In this document: positions 47,023 through 56,259 of the stretch, piece after piece
Layout: every line of letters begins with the position of its first letter
How positions within the stretch are numbered: position 1 is the stretch's first letter
Source: Phycisphaerales bacterium
Lineage (GTDB): Bacteria; Planctomycetota; Phycisphaerae; UBA1845
Assembly: GCA_020639095.1 (NCBI GenBank)
Contig: JACKHH010000002.1
Coordinates: 62,001 to 126,000, forward strand
Direction of reading: 5' to 3'
Length of the DNA: 64,000 bases
Position numbers and translations under genes: made by a program
The notes under the pieces: model-generated
Seen by the model: only the letters and a program-made list of their open reading frames with translations
Told to the model about the DNA's origin: nothing
The model's database searches: none

Positions 47023-47900
47023 TTCACGCACTCAGCGTCGACGTCGAAGACTACAACAATGTCATTCCGCGTGAATGGCTGAATCGACCGGGTCCACCGA
47101 CGGCCCAGGTTGTGGTGAACACGCGTCGCTATCTCGAGCTGTTCGCGGAGCGCCAGGCGCATGCAACGTTCTTCGTCCTCGGCGAAGTGGCTGAACACTT
47201 TCCAGAGTTGATCGTCGAGATCGCGCAATCGGGCCACGAACTCGGCGTACACGGTTACTATCACCGGCAAGTTTTTAAACTCACGCCCGATGAGTTCCGC
47301 AAGGAAGTGGCAACCGCAAAAGCCGTAATTGAGGACGTGTCCGGTTGCCCAGTTCGCGGGCATCGCGCGCCGGCATTTTCAATCATGCCCAAGACCGAAT
47401 GGGCGCTGGAGGTTCTGGCAGAAGAAGGCTTCGCCTACGATTCAAGCGTCTTTCCCATCCAGGGGCGGCGCTACGGCTGGCCCGGTTTTTCGCGAGACAT
47501 TCAGACGATGACGCTCGCTTCGGGGCGCCACATCACCGAGGTGCCCATGTCCACGATGGAGCTCCTGGGCAAACGCATTCCAGTCGCGGGCGGCGGGTAC
47601 CTGCGCCACTTCCCCTGGGCGTTCAATGCGTGGGCGATGGAGCGCATTGCACACGAGCGACCGGTTATTGTTTACCTGCACCCTTACGAAATCGAGGTGA
47701 CCCGCGCACCGCTGGCTTGGGAGCATCTCGCACCGGCGGACCGTCGACGCACCAAACGCTTTCATTATCTGCAATTGAGAAATCGGCACACAATGGAGTC
47801 GAAAATCCGCCGCATGCTTGACCGCTTCGAGTTCACTACAATAGCGCGCGTCATCGCAGAAACACTGGAGCAGTCCGCCCAGGCGGACGATGAGCGGTAA
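47019..47900 (+). CDS. Polysaccharide deacetylase, XrtA/DUF3473 type
   Basis: 293 residues from ATG 47019, the overlapping start; the frame further upstream lies inside the ATP-grasp gene. NodB-type fold: SVDVEDYN (Asp8, Asp11), H78-GYY-H82 metal ligands, GHRAPAFSI and YDSSVFPIQGRRYGWPGF. The DVEDYN/HRAPAFSI/YDSSVFPI set is characteristic of the polysaccharide deacetylase of exosortase (XrtA) EPS loci with a C-terminal DUF3473 part. It removes N-acetyl groups from the polymer, a link to the PEP-CTERM system. No export signal is obvious. Confidence 0.9.
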   Translation: MIHALSVDVEDYNNVIPREWLNRPGPPTAQVVVNTRRYLELFAERQAHATFFVLGEVAEHFPELIVEIAQSGHELGVHGYYHRQVFKLTPDEFRKEVATAKAVIEDVSGCPVRGHRAPAFSIMPKTEWALEVLAEEGFAYDSSVFPIQGRRYGWPGFSRDIQTMTLASGRHITEVPMSTMELLGKRIPVAGGGYLRHFPWAFNAWAMERIAHERPVIVYLHPYEIEVTRAPLAWEHLAPADRRRTKRFHYLQLRNRHTMESKIRRMLDRFEFTTIARVIAETLEQSAQADDER

Positions 47901-48735
47901 TATGCCTGAATCACCCCTTCGCACCGTCCTTGTCACCAACGGCAACCTGCTGAGTCTGTTATCGCTGGGTGACTTTCTGCGCAAGCATCACGACAAGATC
48001 GCCGCCGTGGTCATCACAACGAGGCTGCCGTCGCAACGATCCAACGTTGGCGGCATCTTTGCGATGTGGCGCAAGAGCGGCACAGCGTATACCCGTTTCA
48101 AGCTGCTCACGAACGTGTTTCTGCCACGCCGTTTGCGACGTCAGGGATTGCCCGCGACGGTTGTCGAGTTCATCAGGCACCTGGGCAGCGACGTCCCTGT
48201 GATCAAAGCGCCGGACGTCAATGCGCCCGAAATCGTCGCACAGGTGAAGAGTCTTGCGCCACAGGTACTGCTCTCGTTCAGCGCGACCACGCGTTTCAGC
48301 GATCAACTCATCGATACGCCCGCGCGATTGGCACTTAACGCACACTACGCCCTGCTTCCGGGTTATGCCGGGTTGTCCCCTTACTACTGGTATTTGCACA
48401 ACCGCGAAAGGCAAAGCGGAGTAACGCTGCACCAGATCGTCTCACGGCTTGACGCAGGCCCAATTATCGAACAGCGCGTGTTTGAAATGAAGGGCCTGCA
48501 CACCGTGATGCAGGTTCTGCTCCAGCAAATGGCGTGCGTTTCCCCCCTGCTATTGCGATTTTACGACGGGCAAACGTCAGAGGCGAACGCAACACCACAG
48601 GACCTTTCGCTGCGCAGCTACTTTCGTCACCCGACGCGCAAACAGGTGAGCGAATTTCGCGCTAACGGCTTTCGGTTTAACGCGCACGAAGACATCGCAG
48701 CGCTGCACGATCGCCTGCGGACATTGGTCACGTAA
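47890..48735 (+). CDS. Formyltransferase-fold protein, probably sugar N-formyltransferase
   Basis: 281 residues. The catalytic triad is complete: N150-A-H152 and D188, with the His-to-Asp distance of 36 found in methionyl-tRNA formyltransferase. The text is LNAHYALLPGYAGLSPYYW and SRLDAGPIIEQRVF. N-terminal TVLVTNGNLLSLLSLGDFL replaces the usual GTP/folate start and the chain is short, as in sugar-formylating enzymes of surface-glycan loci. It would need N10-formyl-tetrahydrofolate and an amino sugar, made available by epimerase-derived or deacetylated units. ATG 47902 is an alternative start. Overlaps the deacetylase end by 11 bases. Confidence 0.83.
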   Translation: MSGNMPESPLRTVLVTNGNLLSLLSLGDFLRKHHDKIAAVVITTRLPSQRSNVGGIFAMWRKSGTAYTRFKLLTNVFLPRRLRRQGLPATVVEFIRHLGSDVPVIKAPDVNAPEIVAQVKSLAPQVLLSFSATTRFSDQLIDTPARLALNAHYALLPGYAGLSPYYWYLHNRERQSGVTLHQIVSRLDAGPIIEQRVFEMKGLHTVMQVLLQQMACVSPLLLRFYDGQTSEANATPQDLSLRSYFRHPTRKQVSEFRANGFRFNAHEDIAALHDRLRTLVT

Positions 48736-48806
48736 CGGGCATTGATCGCGTACACCGTGGCTGACCATTCGAGGCCGCGATTCCTGAGGAAGGCAAACTG
48801 GAAATC

Positions 48807-49898
48807 ATGACCAAGATCATCAACATCTGCGGTGCCCGGCCCAACTTCATGAAGATCGCCCCGCTCATGCGCGCGTACGGCGATCACGCGAACATTGAAC
48901 CGCTCCTCGTCCACACCGGGCAGCACTACGACGAAAACATGTCCAACCTCTTCTTCCGACAGCTCGGCATCCCCGAGCCGGACGTGAATCTCGAGGTCGG
49001 ATCGGGCAGCCCCACGCGCCAGACCGCCGATATCATGACGCGGTTCGAACCGCTCGTGATCGAACACAAACCGGACTGGGTGCTCGTCGTCGGCGACGTC
49101 ACCAGCACCATCGCTTGCAGCCTCGTCGCCGTGCGCCACGGCGTGCGCGTCGCGCACGTGGAAGCCGGTCTGCGCAGCTTCGATCGCGAAATGCCCGAAG
49201 AGATCAACCGCGTGCTCACCGATTCCATCTCGAATCTGCTCTTCGTCACGGAACCGAGCGGCATCGAAAACCTGCGACGTGAAGGCGTGCCCGACGACAG
49301 AATCCACTTCGTCGGCAACGTGATGATCGACACGCTGCGCGCAAACTTCGACAAAGCGCAGGCGTCGACCATCCTCGAAGACCTCGGGCTCGCACCGAAG
49401 TCCTTCAACGTGGTCACGCTGCACAGACCGAGCAACGTCGACGACGCCACCACCTTCGCGCGCATCGCCGACGCGATCGACACCGTGCAGCAGGACCTCC
49501 CCGTCGTATTCCCCATGCACCCGCGCACGCGCAACAACCTCGCGCGCCTCGGTCTGGCGGAGCGCTTCGCCGCCATGCCCAACCTGCGGATCATCGACCC
49601 GGTCGGCTACTTGGATTTTCTCAAGCTGATGGGACAGGCTGCGGTCGTACTCACCGATTCCGGTGGCATCCAGGAAGAGACCACGATCCTGGGAACCTGG
49701 TGCCTGACGCTTCGCGAAAACACCGAACGCCCCATCACCATCGACCAAGGCACAAACCGCCTGGTCGGCACCGACACCGACAACATCATCAACGCGTACC
49801 GCAAATGCCGCAGCACCAACCTCGCCACCCCACCGGTCCCCGACAAATGGGACGGCCAAGCCGCCAAACGCATCGCCGCCATTCTCGCCGCGACGTAA
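48807..49898 (+). CDS. wecB: UDP-N-acetylglucosamine 2-epimerase, second type
   Basis: 363 residues. ICGARPNFMKIAPLMRA, HTGQHYDENMSNLFFRQL, VVGDVTSTIACSLVAV, HVEAGLRSFDREMPEEINR, VTLHRPSNVDD and LRENTERPITIDQGTNRLVG are intact. This set marks the second epimerase subfamily, distinct from the one at 22486 (which has GTRPEA and FPEE). A ManNAc-type precursor could thus be made by either enzyme, or one acts on a modified GlcNAc. Last gene of the co-directional block. The 308-base gap downstream carries a promoter candidate for the next gene. Symbol by family only. Confidence 0.92.
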   Translation: MTKIINICGARPNFMKIAPLMRAYGDHANIEPLLVHTGQHYDENMSNLFFRQLGIPEPDVNLEVGSGSPTRQTADIMTRFEPLVIEHKPDWVLVVGDVTSTIACSLVAVRHGVRVAHVEAGLRSFDREMPEEINRVLTDSISNLLFVTEPSGIENLRREGVPDDRIHFVGNVMIDTLRANFDKAQASTILEDLGLAPKSFNVVTLHRPSNVDDATTFARIADAIDTVQQDLPVVFPMHPRTRNNLARLGLAERFAAMPNLRIIDPVGYLDFLKLMGQAAVVLTDSGGIQEETTILGTWCLTLRENTERPITIDQGTNRLVGTDTDNIINAYRKCRSTNLATPPVPDKWDGQAAKRIAAILAAT

Positions 49899-50209
49899 TC
49901 GCACGCACACGCACAGTCCGCGCAAACGTATCCGAGTTGCGTCCCGCTGACTGCCGGCACGTGTTGGCACGCGCGCTATCTGCTCTGGGCGTCTGAAAAC
50001 AACGATCGGAATCCACTGGTTCTCGTTTGCGCGCTGGCGACGAGTTGCTACAATAGCGCCAGCGTGCCGGTCTACGGCACCTGCGTCAAAACGTCCGATG
50101 TCGCGAGATCGGACCGCGGAGCGAATCCACAATTCTGGCTCTGCATGCCGGGGTACCCAACGAGCGTCGCTGGCGGGCAAGAAAACCGTAACACAGGAGG
50201 TCAAGGTTG
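49899..50209. other. Intergenic region ending the polysaccharide block
   Basis: About 310 bases. No hairpin terminator with a T-run was found behind wecB. A promoter candidate at 50027-50054 leaves about 155 bases of leader before the metalloprotease gene. No small gene was seen. Confidence 0.4.
50027..50054 (+). promoter_or_regulatory. Extended -10 promoter candidate for the metalloprotease gene
   Basis: TACAAT at 50049-50054 preceded by TGC (extended -10), with TTGCGC at 50027-50032 and a 16-base spacer. The match at -35 is poor; the -10 is the main evidence. Confidence 0.4.
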
Positions 50210-51538
50210 ATGCATTACATGAAGACTGGCAAGTTCAGGAGGCTGCCGTCGGGCAAGTCTTTGTGGGCTCATTGCCTCGTCGCGGGCGTGTGCCTTTGCG
50301 CCGCAAACTTCTCACGCGGTGCGGCGGACGTTGAGATGCCGGTGCAAGTGGAGTTCGCGGAAAACGGCGAGGTACACGTGGACGGCCTCGTGTTCAACTC
50401 GCCGCTTGAGTATTTCCAATCCGAATTCTTCCAGACCAGCGGAATGCGCTGTGCAACGCTTCGTGGCACGCAGCAGGGCGTGGCGCGCGGCAGTTCGGCC
50501 GCGGACTGCCAGATTGGCTTCACCAATCCCGACGCGGTTTACGATCCGTCGGTCGTGAAGTACCGCATACCGGTTGTCGTACACGTTATTCGCGCAGCCA
50601 ATGGCGTGACCGGCAACATCAGTGAGGCGATGGTGCAGAGCCAAATCGATGTGTTGAATGAAGATTTCCAGGCCCTGCCGGGCAGCAATGGCGCCCCGGG
50701 AACGGATGTGCAAATCGAGTTTTTCCTCGCCACGGAAGACCCCGGCGGCAACCCGACGAACGGGATCACGTACACGAATAACTCGACCTGGTTCAACGAC
50801 AGCGGCACCTATTACAACACGCTGGCGTGGGACACGGACCGCTACTTGAACATCTATACGAACCAAGCCGGCGGCGCGCTGGGCTATGTCCCCTCGCTTC
50901 CCCAAGGCGGAATCGTCGGTTTGAACCAGGACCGCGTGGTAATCTACTACCAATCGTTCGGTCGCAACAGCCCGTTCACCCCGTATCACCTGGGTCGTAC
51001 CACGACGCACGAAGTCGGGCATTACCTCGGCTTGGAGCACACGTTCGCCAGCGGCGGATGCCCGACCGCGACGAGCCCAGCCTGTCACAGCAACGGCGAC
51101 TGGATTTGCGACACACCGGCTGAGACGACGGCGCGGTTCGGTTGTTCGAACAACTTTTCGTGCGGAACTGCCGACCCGGTCCACAACTACATGGATTACA
51201 CCGACGACATCTGCATGTGGGAGTTCACCGCGGAGCAGGCGCGCCGCATCCGCTGCACGCTGGAGAATTACCGGCCTAACCTCTACACCGTCGCCGCGAT
51301 CTGCGGGCCGGGCAGCGGTGCTGGTGACTGCCCGTTCGGCGACTTCGACCACGATGGCGATGTGGACAAAGCCGACCACATCCTCTTCGTAGATTGTCTC
51401 GGCGGACCGGACACGTCAGCCACGCCAACACCGCCGCTGTCGCGCGCCGAATGCTACGCCGCGTTCGACTCCGACGGTGACAACGACATCGACCTCCAGG
51501 ACTTCGAGGCGCTGCAGATTTCGTCCGGTCAGTTCTAG
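50210..51538 (+). CDS. Secreted M43-type (pappalysin/cytophagalysin) metalloprotease with EF-hand tail
   Basis: 442 residues from ATG 50210, which follows AGGAGG. A signal peptide (KSLWAHCLVAGVCLCAANFSRGA) precedes the catalytic domain, with zinc site H267-E-x2-H271-x2-G-x2-H277 in THEVGHYLGLEHTF, a Met-turn NYMDYTDD and cysteine pairs between, as in M43B enzymes. The last 70 residues hold two EF-hand/dockerin-like loops, GDFDHDGDVDKAD and FDSDGDNDIDLQDFEAL. The same tail type ends the convergent FG-GAP protein, so both may use a common surface-attachment or calcium-binding role. Likely extracellular; substrate unknown. Confidence 0.9.
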   Translation: MHYMKTGKFRRLPSGKSLWAHCLVAGVCLCAANFSRGAADVEMPVQVEFAENGEVHVDGLVFNSPLEYFQSEFFQTSGMRCATLRGTQQGVARGSSAADCQIGFTNPDAVYDPSVVKYRIPVVVHVIRAANGVTGNISEAMVQSQIDVLNEDFQALPGSNGAPGTDVQIEFFLATEDPGGNPTNGITYTNNSTWFNDSGTYYNTLAWDTDRYLNIYTNQAGGALGYVPSLPQGGIVGLNQDRVVIYYQSFGRNSPFTPYHLGRTTTHEVGHYLGLEHTFASGGCPTATSPACHSNGDWICDTPAETTARFGCSNNFSCGTADPVHNYMDYTDDICMWEFTAEQARRIRCTLENYRPNLYTVAAICGPGSGAGDCPFGDFDHDGDVDKADHILFVDCLGGPDTSATPTPPLSRAECYAAFDSDGDNDIDLQDFEALQISSGQF

Positions 51539-51702
51539 AGCGAATCGCGATACGCAGTCCCACCCGGACGTGAAGTAGTACCTCCGGGAAGACAAGCAGC
51601 GCAGCAAACTAATCAGCCCGTCGATGTGCAACGGTTTCGCGGAAAGCGGAACCGAACACATCGGCGGGCTGTTGCGTTTGGCCGACCATGCACCAATGTC
51701 CA

Positions 51703-54700
51703 CTACGGACCATTCGCAAAACGCATCTGAAACACGGCGAAGTCGGAGAGGTCCGCATCGCCATCGCCGTCCAGGTCGCTCAAGCAACAGGAGGAACCAA
51801 GCGAACGATCCGGCCCGGCAACGCAAGAAGCAAACGCGGCGCAATCAACAGCATCCACGTCCCCGTCAACGTCCAGATCGCCGCGCCGAAAACAAGTATC
51901 CAGCAAGCCATCCAGATTGCAGTCGAGCGCCCCGTCGATGGCAATGTCGCACTCGTCGGGTACGCTGTTGGTGTCGCAATCCGTCGAGGTCTTGCCGGCG
52001 ATGTCGCACTCGTCCAATACGTCGTTGCCATTGCAGTCGTTGTCGATGCGGAAGACATACGCCGATCCGCTCGCCATCCCCGCTTGATCATCCGCAGGCG
52101 CACCGGCAATTACAGTGTCACCACTGAATGCCACACTGTATCCAAATGAGTCGTGCGGACCCGTGCCTTGCCCAGCCAGCTCGGCGATCAGCGTCCATTG
52201 TCCACCAACCTCGCGGTACACGCTCGCCGAACCGAGTATGCCCGGTGCAGTCTGGAATGCTGGAAGGCCGACGACGATGATCCCATCGCTGATGGCGACG
52301 GCTTCCCCGTAACCCGAGTAGCCCATCAGTCCAGCGACCGGGAGCTTCGCGTCCTGTTGCCAGTGACCCGCAAATTCACGAAAAACATACGCCGATTCCG
52401 GTCGAACTGGGCCTGACTGAGTGCCAACAACCAACGTACGACCATCAATCGCAATACTTGAACCGAAGTATACTCGTTCCGCCCCATCGGCAGGCGTCAG
52501 TTTCGCCGACATCTCCCATGCGTCGCCTACTTGGCGAAAGACATAGACCGAACCACTGTGACTGCCCTGATCATCATCAGATGGTGTGCCAACGGCCACC
52601 GTATGACCACTGATTGCAACGTCAGTCCCGAATTTCTGCCAGATATGCGAATCGTTGGGTATCAGATGGGCGATCTGCTGCCACATACCATTCGACTCGC
52701 GAAAGACGTATGCAGCGCCACGGTCATCGTATTCCCTTGGTGCGCCCACCACACACATGTCGCCGTCGATATCGACGGACGCGCCGAAGTACGATGAACT
52801 TGGCGCTTCCAACCTGGCGTGTCGTTCCCATGTCCCGGCAATTATGCGGTAGATATATGCTGAACCCCGACTTTGGTTATCGTTTGAGGCTCCAATGATT
52901 GCCGTGTCACCGCCGAAAGCGACACTACAACCAAAACGCGCGTCGTCTCCCAGATCGAACGGCCGTAACTTCGTGACTTGCGACCATTCAGAAACTCGGC
53001 GCTGAAACACGCATGCTTCGCCGTCGCCGTCGCGTTGGGCGCCGACAATCGCGGTGTTGCCACTCACCGCAACGCCGGATCCAAACTGAGCGCCCTGGGA
53101 AGCATCATCGGCCGTCAGTTTGTCGCCGGGCGAGAAAGAGCCGAATTCACATTCGTCCGGCATGTCATTGAGGTTGCAATCAGAACTGCTTCCAGACGCA
53201 ATGTCACACGCATCGGGAACGCCATTGAAATTGCAATCAGTGCCTGCGATCGAGGCGATATCGCATTCATCCAAGATCAAGTTGCCGTTGCAGTCGGTGC
53301 CCGTTCCACCGATCAGATCGCACGTGTCCGCTACACCGTTCGCGTTGCAGTCCGTGTCCGTACCCGCCACGATATCACACGCATCCACAACGCCGTTGGC
53401 GTTGCAATCTTCACCGGCTCCGCCGACCACTTCGCACGCGTCCGGAACATGGTTCACGTTGCAATCCGTCGCCGGGTCGGCTGCGGTGTCGCACACGTCC
53501 AGAACACCGTTGCCGTTGCAGTCGTGGGCAGTCGAAAAGACGTAGGCTGATCCGCTGCGATTGATGTCTTCGTATCTGCTGAACTGTCCGACGACAACGG
53601 TCTCACCGCTCACCGCAACGCTGCTGTCATAGCCCCAGGCAGCGGCGGACTCGTCGGGAATGAACGTCGCGTCCTGTCGCCAGATGCCGCCCGTTTCACG
53701 AAAGACAGTCACGGCTCCTGGGACAACGACGCTACCGGGTTCCGCCGTGGTCGCAATGGCAAGAACACCGCCGCTCAGCGCCGCATCGCGTACTCTTGAT
53801 ACGCCCGACGGCGAGCCAGCCGGCCGTATTTTCGCAATCTGCTGCCACTGCCCCCGGATGTCGCGAAATACATAGGCCCAACCTCCGCCGCCACCGGGCG
53901 CCCGAGCATCGGACACGACCAGCGCGGTATTTCCGGCAATCGCGACACTGCGGCCGAAGTTGTCATAGCTCGATGCATCATTCGCGCTGAGCTTCGCGAC
54001 CTGCTGCCAGTCTCCGCCGATCTCGCGAAATAAATAGGCTGCACCGCTTCCCTGTTCCGTTTGGCTATCTTCCTCCGCACCCACCAGGACAGTACCACCG
54101 CTGATGGCAACGCTTGTACCAAAGTAGGTGTCCGGCCCGGCATTTGACGGAATAAGTTTGCCGACCTGTTGCCAAATGCCGGAAGTGTCCTCGCGGAAGA
54201 CGTACGTCGACCCGCGGTGCTGGTCATCGTCATACGCACCGGCCACAATCAGCCGCCCATCGATCGCGACGCTGATGCCCAAGGCGTCGCGACCTGCGTC
54301 GTCCCCCCGCAGTTTCGCGACCTGTTGCCAGTCACCAGGGCCAACCTCACGGAATACGTATACCGCCCCCTTGAGGATTTCGTCGCGGGGAGCGCCGACG
54401 ACTATGGTTTGACCGCTGACCGCGACGCAATATCCAAATTCATCATATGGCACACCGTTGGATGCATTCAGCTTGGCCACTTGGCGCCAGACATCGTCAA
54501 TCCGACGATAGACGAAAGCATCACCTGTTCGAGGGCCAAAGCCTTGGTACGGCGAGCCGACAACCACAATGTCGTCGTTGATGGCGACTGAATATCCGAA
54601 TCGTTTGGACATCGACCCGACGCTTGCGGGCAGTCTCCCACCCACCCATCCAGCCAATTCGCAGTCGTCCGAGATTGCGTTGCCATTGCAGTCCGCGCTC

Positions 54701-56019
54701 GTCGCACCGGCAATATCGCAACCATCCGGAACGCCGTTCGAATTGCAGTCAGAATACACATACGGCGCGTTCAGAAAGTAGGCTGATCCCGCGTTCGTCG
54801 CGGAGTCGTCGTCATTGTGCGCCCCGATCAGCATCGCCGCACCACTTGCGGCAATGCTCGAACCGAACGTGTCGTATGCGTTACCATCACTCGCGGTCAG
54901 CTTGGCGAACTCCCTCCAGGCACCATCCGTCTCGCGGAACATGTAGGCAGCCCCCTTGGACTGCGACGCTCCATTACCGCTCTCGGGCGCGCCCACGATC
55001 GCCGCATGCCCTGCGAACACGACGCTGGCGCCGAAACGGTCGTACGCATCGCCATCGGTGGCCGTCAAACGGGCAACCTCTTCCCACAGGTGATCATCGA
55101 GAATGCGAAAGATGTACGCCGCTCCACTGTCACTGCCGGCTGCGTCGTGCCGATCGGCCCCAACAAGCACGGTGAGGCCGTCGACGGCCACGCTGGTACC
55201 GAAGGCGTCGCCGGCAGCAGTGTCGGTTGCGATCACCTTCGCGACTTCCCCAAATAAGAACCACTCATACACATACACCGAGCCACTGTCCGCACCCGCG
55301 TCATCATCCCCGGTAACACCCACGACCACGAACGATTCATTCATCGCGACGCTGTAGCCGAAGTTATCGCCCGGCTGTGCGTCATCGGCGTGGATCATGC
55401 CGATTTCGTACCAGTTGTAGCCAGTGTAGTCATAGGATGCGTATGCATAGACGGATCCACCTACATCACCGTTCGCATTCGTACCAATCGCGCCAACCAC
55501 TATAGCGAGTTGCCAGACGTCATTTATCGCGACGCTGTGGCCAAACAATTCGTTTGCAGTCGCGTACGGCGACGTGAGCTTCGCGGACTGATGCCAGGTG
55601 TCGTCTTCTTCGTAGTACACAAACACATACGCAGCCCCGCTATCCGTCCCGGCCTCATCATCGTAGGGCGCTCCCACCACAATGATGTCCCCGCTGATCG
55701 CTACGCTGAATCCAAACCAGTCGTAGGCGCTCGCGTCGTCCGCGCGCAGCGTGGCTGTTCGCTGCCAGCTGCCGTCAACTTCGCGGAACACGTACGCGAC
55801 GCCGCTATCGCTTCCGGCATCGTCATCACCGATTGCGCCCACAACAGCCGTGTCGCCGCTGATGGCAACGCTGTAACCAAAGCGGTCCCATGCCGCGGGC
55901 GATTCGCCGTGGACCTTCGTAAAATGCGCGTTCTCAGAAATACATTGGCCGCATGCTTCGGCCGCACCGGATACAACGATGGCCACACAAACCACCACCA
56001 ATCGCAGGAATGCGATCAC
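51703..56019 (-). CDS. Giant secreted FG-GAP protein: three sets of seven repeats, DCN linkers, EF-hand tail
   Basis: 1438 residues from GTG 56019, chosen because GGAGGT lies five bases upstream and a clean signal peptide follows (AFLRLVVVCVAIVVSG). FG-GAP repeats of the form DxFGYSVAISGDTxVVGAP...YVF occur 21 times: seven at about 35-420, seven at about 455-830 and seven at about 965-1320. Between them are DCNxNGxxDxCD units (2, then 7, then 3), each a calcium-binding loop with cysteines. The C-terminus has GDLDVDGDVDAVD and SDLDGDGDADLSDFAVFQ, a dockerin-like EF-hand pair. Three complete seven-bladed propellers are implied. Function unknown; plausible roles are adhesion or polysaccharide binding. 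Confidence 0.92.
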   Translation of the reverse strand: MIAFLRLVVVCVAIVVSGAAEACGQCISENAHFTKVHGESPAAWDRFGYSVAISGDTAVVGAIGDDDAGSDSGVAYVFREVDGSWQRTATLRADDASAYDWFGFSVAISGDIIVVGAPYDDEAGTDSGAAYVFVYYEEDDTWHQSAKLTSPYATANELFGHSVAINDVWQLAIVVGAIGTNANGDVGGSVYAYASYDYTGYNWYEIGMIHADDAQPGDNFGYSVAMNESFVVVGVTGDDDAGADSGSVYVYEWFLFGEVAKVIATDTAAGDAFGTSVAVDGLTVLVGADRHDAAGSDSGAAYIFRILDDHLWEEVARLTATDGDAYDRFGASVVFAGHAAIVGAPESGNGASQSKGAAYMFRETDGAWREFAKLTASDGNAYDTFGSSIAASGAAMLIGAHNDDDSATNAGSAYFLNAPYVYSDCNSNGVPDGCDIAGATSADCNGNAISDDCELAGWVGGRLPASVGSMSKRFGYSVAINDDIVVVGSPYQGFGPRTGDAFVYRRIDDVWRQVAKLNASNGVPYDEFGYCVAVSGQTIVVGAPRDEILKGAVYVFREVGPGDWQQVAKLRGDDAGRDALGISVAIDGRLIVAGAYDDDQHRGSTYVFREDTSGIWQQVGKLIPSNAGPDTYFGTSVAISGGTVLVGAEEDSQTEQGSGAAYLFREIGGDWQQVAKLSANDASSYDNFGRSVAIAGNTALVVSDARAPGGGGGWAYVFRDIRGQWQQIAKIRPAGSPSGVSRVRDAALSGGVLAIATTAEPGSVVVPGAVTVFRETGGIWRQDATFIPDESAAAWGYDSSVAVSGETVVVGQFSRYEDINRSGSAYVFSTAHDCNGNGVLDVCDTAADPATDCNVNHVPDACEVVGGAGEDCNANGVVDACDIVAGTDTDCNANGVADTCDLIGGTGTDCNGNLILDECDIASIAGTDCNFNGVPDACDIASGSSSDCNLNDMPDECEFGSFSPGDKLTADDASQGAQFGSGVAVSGNTAIVGAQRDGDGEACVFQRRVSEWSQVTKLRPFDLGDDARFGCSVAFGGDTAIIGASNDNQSRGSAYIYRIIAGTWERHARLEAPSSSYFGASVDIDGDMCVVGAPREYDDRGAAYVFRESNGMWQQIAHLIPNDSHIWQKFGTDVAISGHTVAVGTPSDDDQGSHSGSVYVFRQVGDAWEMSAKLTPADGAERVYFGSSIAIDGRTLVVGTQSGPVRPESAYVFREFAGHWQQDAKLPVAGLMGYSGYGEAVAISDGIIVVGLPAFQTAPGILGSASVYREVGGQWTLIAELAGQGTGPHDSFGYSVAFSGDTVIAGAPADDQAGMASGSAYVFRIDNDCNGNDVLDECDIAGKTSTDCDTNSVPDECDIAIDGALDCNLDGLLDTCFRRGDLDVDGDVDAVDCAAFASCVAGPDRSLGSSCCLSDLDGDGDADLSDFAVFQMRFANGP

Positions 56020-56024
56020 GGTAC

Positions 56025-56030
56025 ACCTCC
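56025..56030 (-). promoter_or_regulatory. Ribosome binding site deciding the FG-GAP gene's GTG start
   Basis: GGAGGT on the minus strand lies five bases before GTG 56019. It favours this start over the 79 codons of non-conserved open frame upstream. Confidence 0.6.
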
Positions 56031-56124
56031 AGTTCTGGATGTAGAACGATGTTGATTGCGGTGTCGAACGGAATGGGGAGACGCGGTCGGGAACACGCCT
56101 CCAAGTTGCACCGGTAGGTATTTT

Positions 56125-56142
56125 CCCACCCGCCAAGGTGGG
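56125..56142. repeat. Palindrome with GCCAA loop
   Basis: CCCACC (56125-56130) pairs with GGTGGG (56137-56142) over CGCCAA. The loop resembles that of the two hairpins at 63260-63333. It sits about 105 bases upstream of the FG-GAP gene start. Confidence 0.5.
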
Positions 56143-56259
56143 TGTCAATGGTTTTCCAAATATTGCCGCGTAACGTGTGGGTGGACCACGCCAGCAGGCC
56201 GCCAACGCCCCGGCCCGTGACGAAATCACACAATTGAAGAGTAATCGATCGCCCAACGC

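Noticed and set aside
45511..47031. 506-codon minus-strand frame over the ATP-grasp region
   Set aside because: Antisense to an ATP-grasp protein with intact motifs; open only because of GC-biased codon use.
48627..50204. 525-codon minus-strand frame over wecB
   Set aside because: Antisense to a clear UDP-GlcNAc 2-epimerase; no motif or signal of its own.
53120..53530. Short tandem DNA repetition of about 55-60 bases, considered as a CRISPR-like array
   Set aside because: It is the coding sequence of the seven DCNxNGxxDxCD linker units; the copies vary and there are no unique spacers between identical repeats.
56125..56142. Hairpin considered as a terminator for the PEP-CTERM gene
   Set aside because: It reads without a T-run on the gene's strand; the loop matches other dispersed palindromes.
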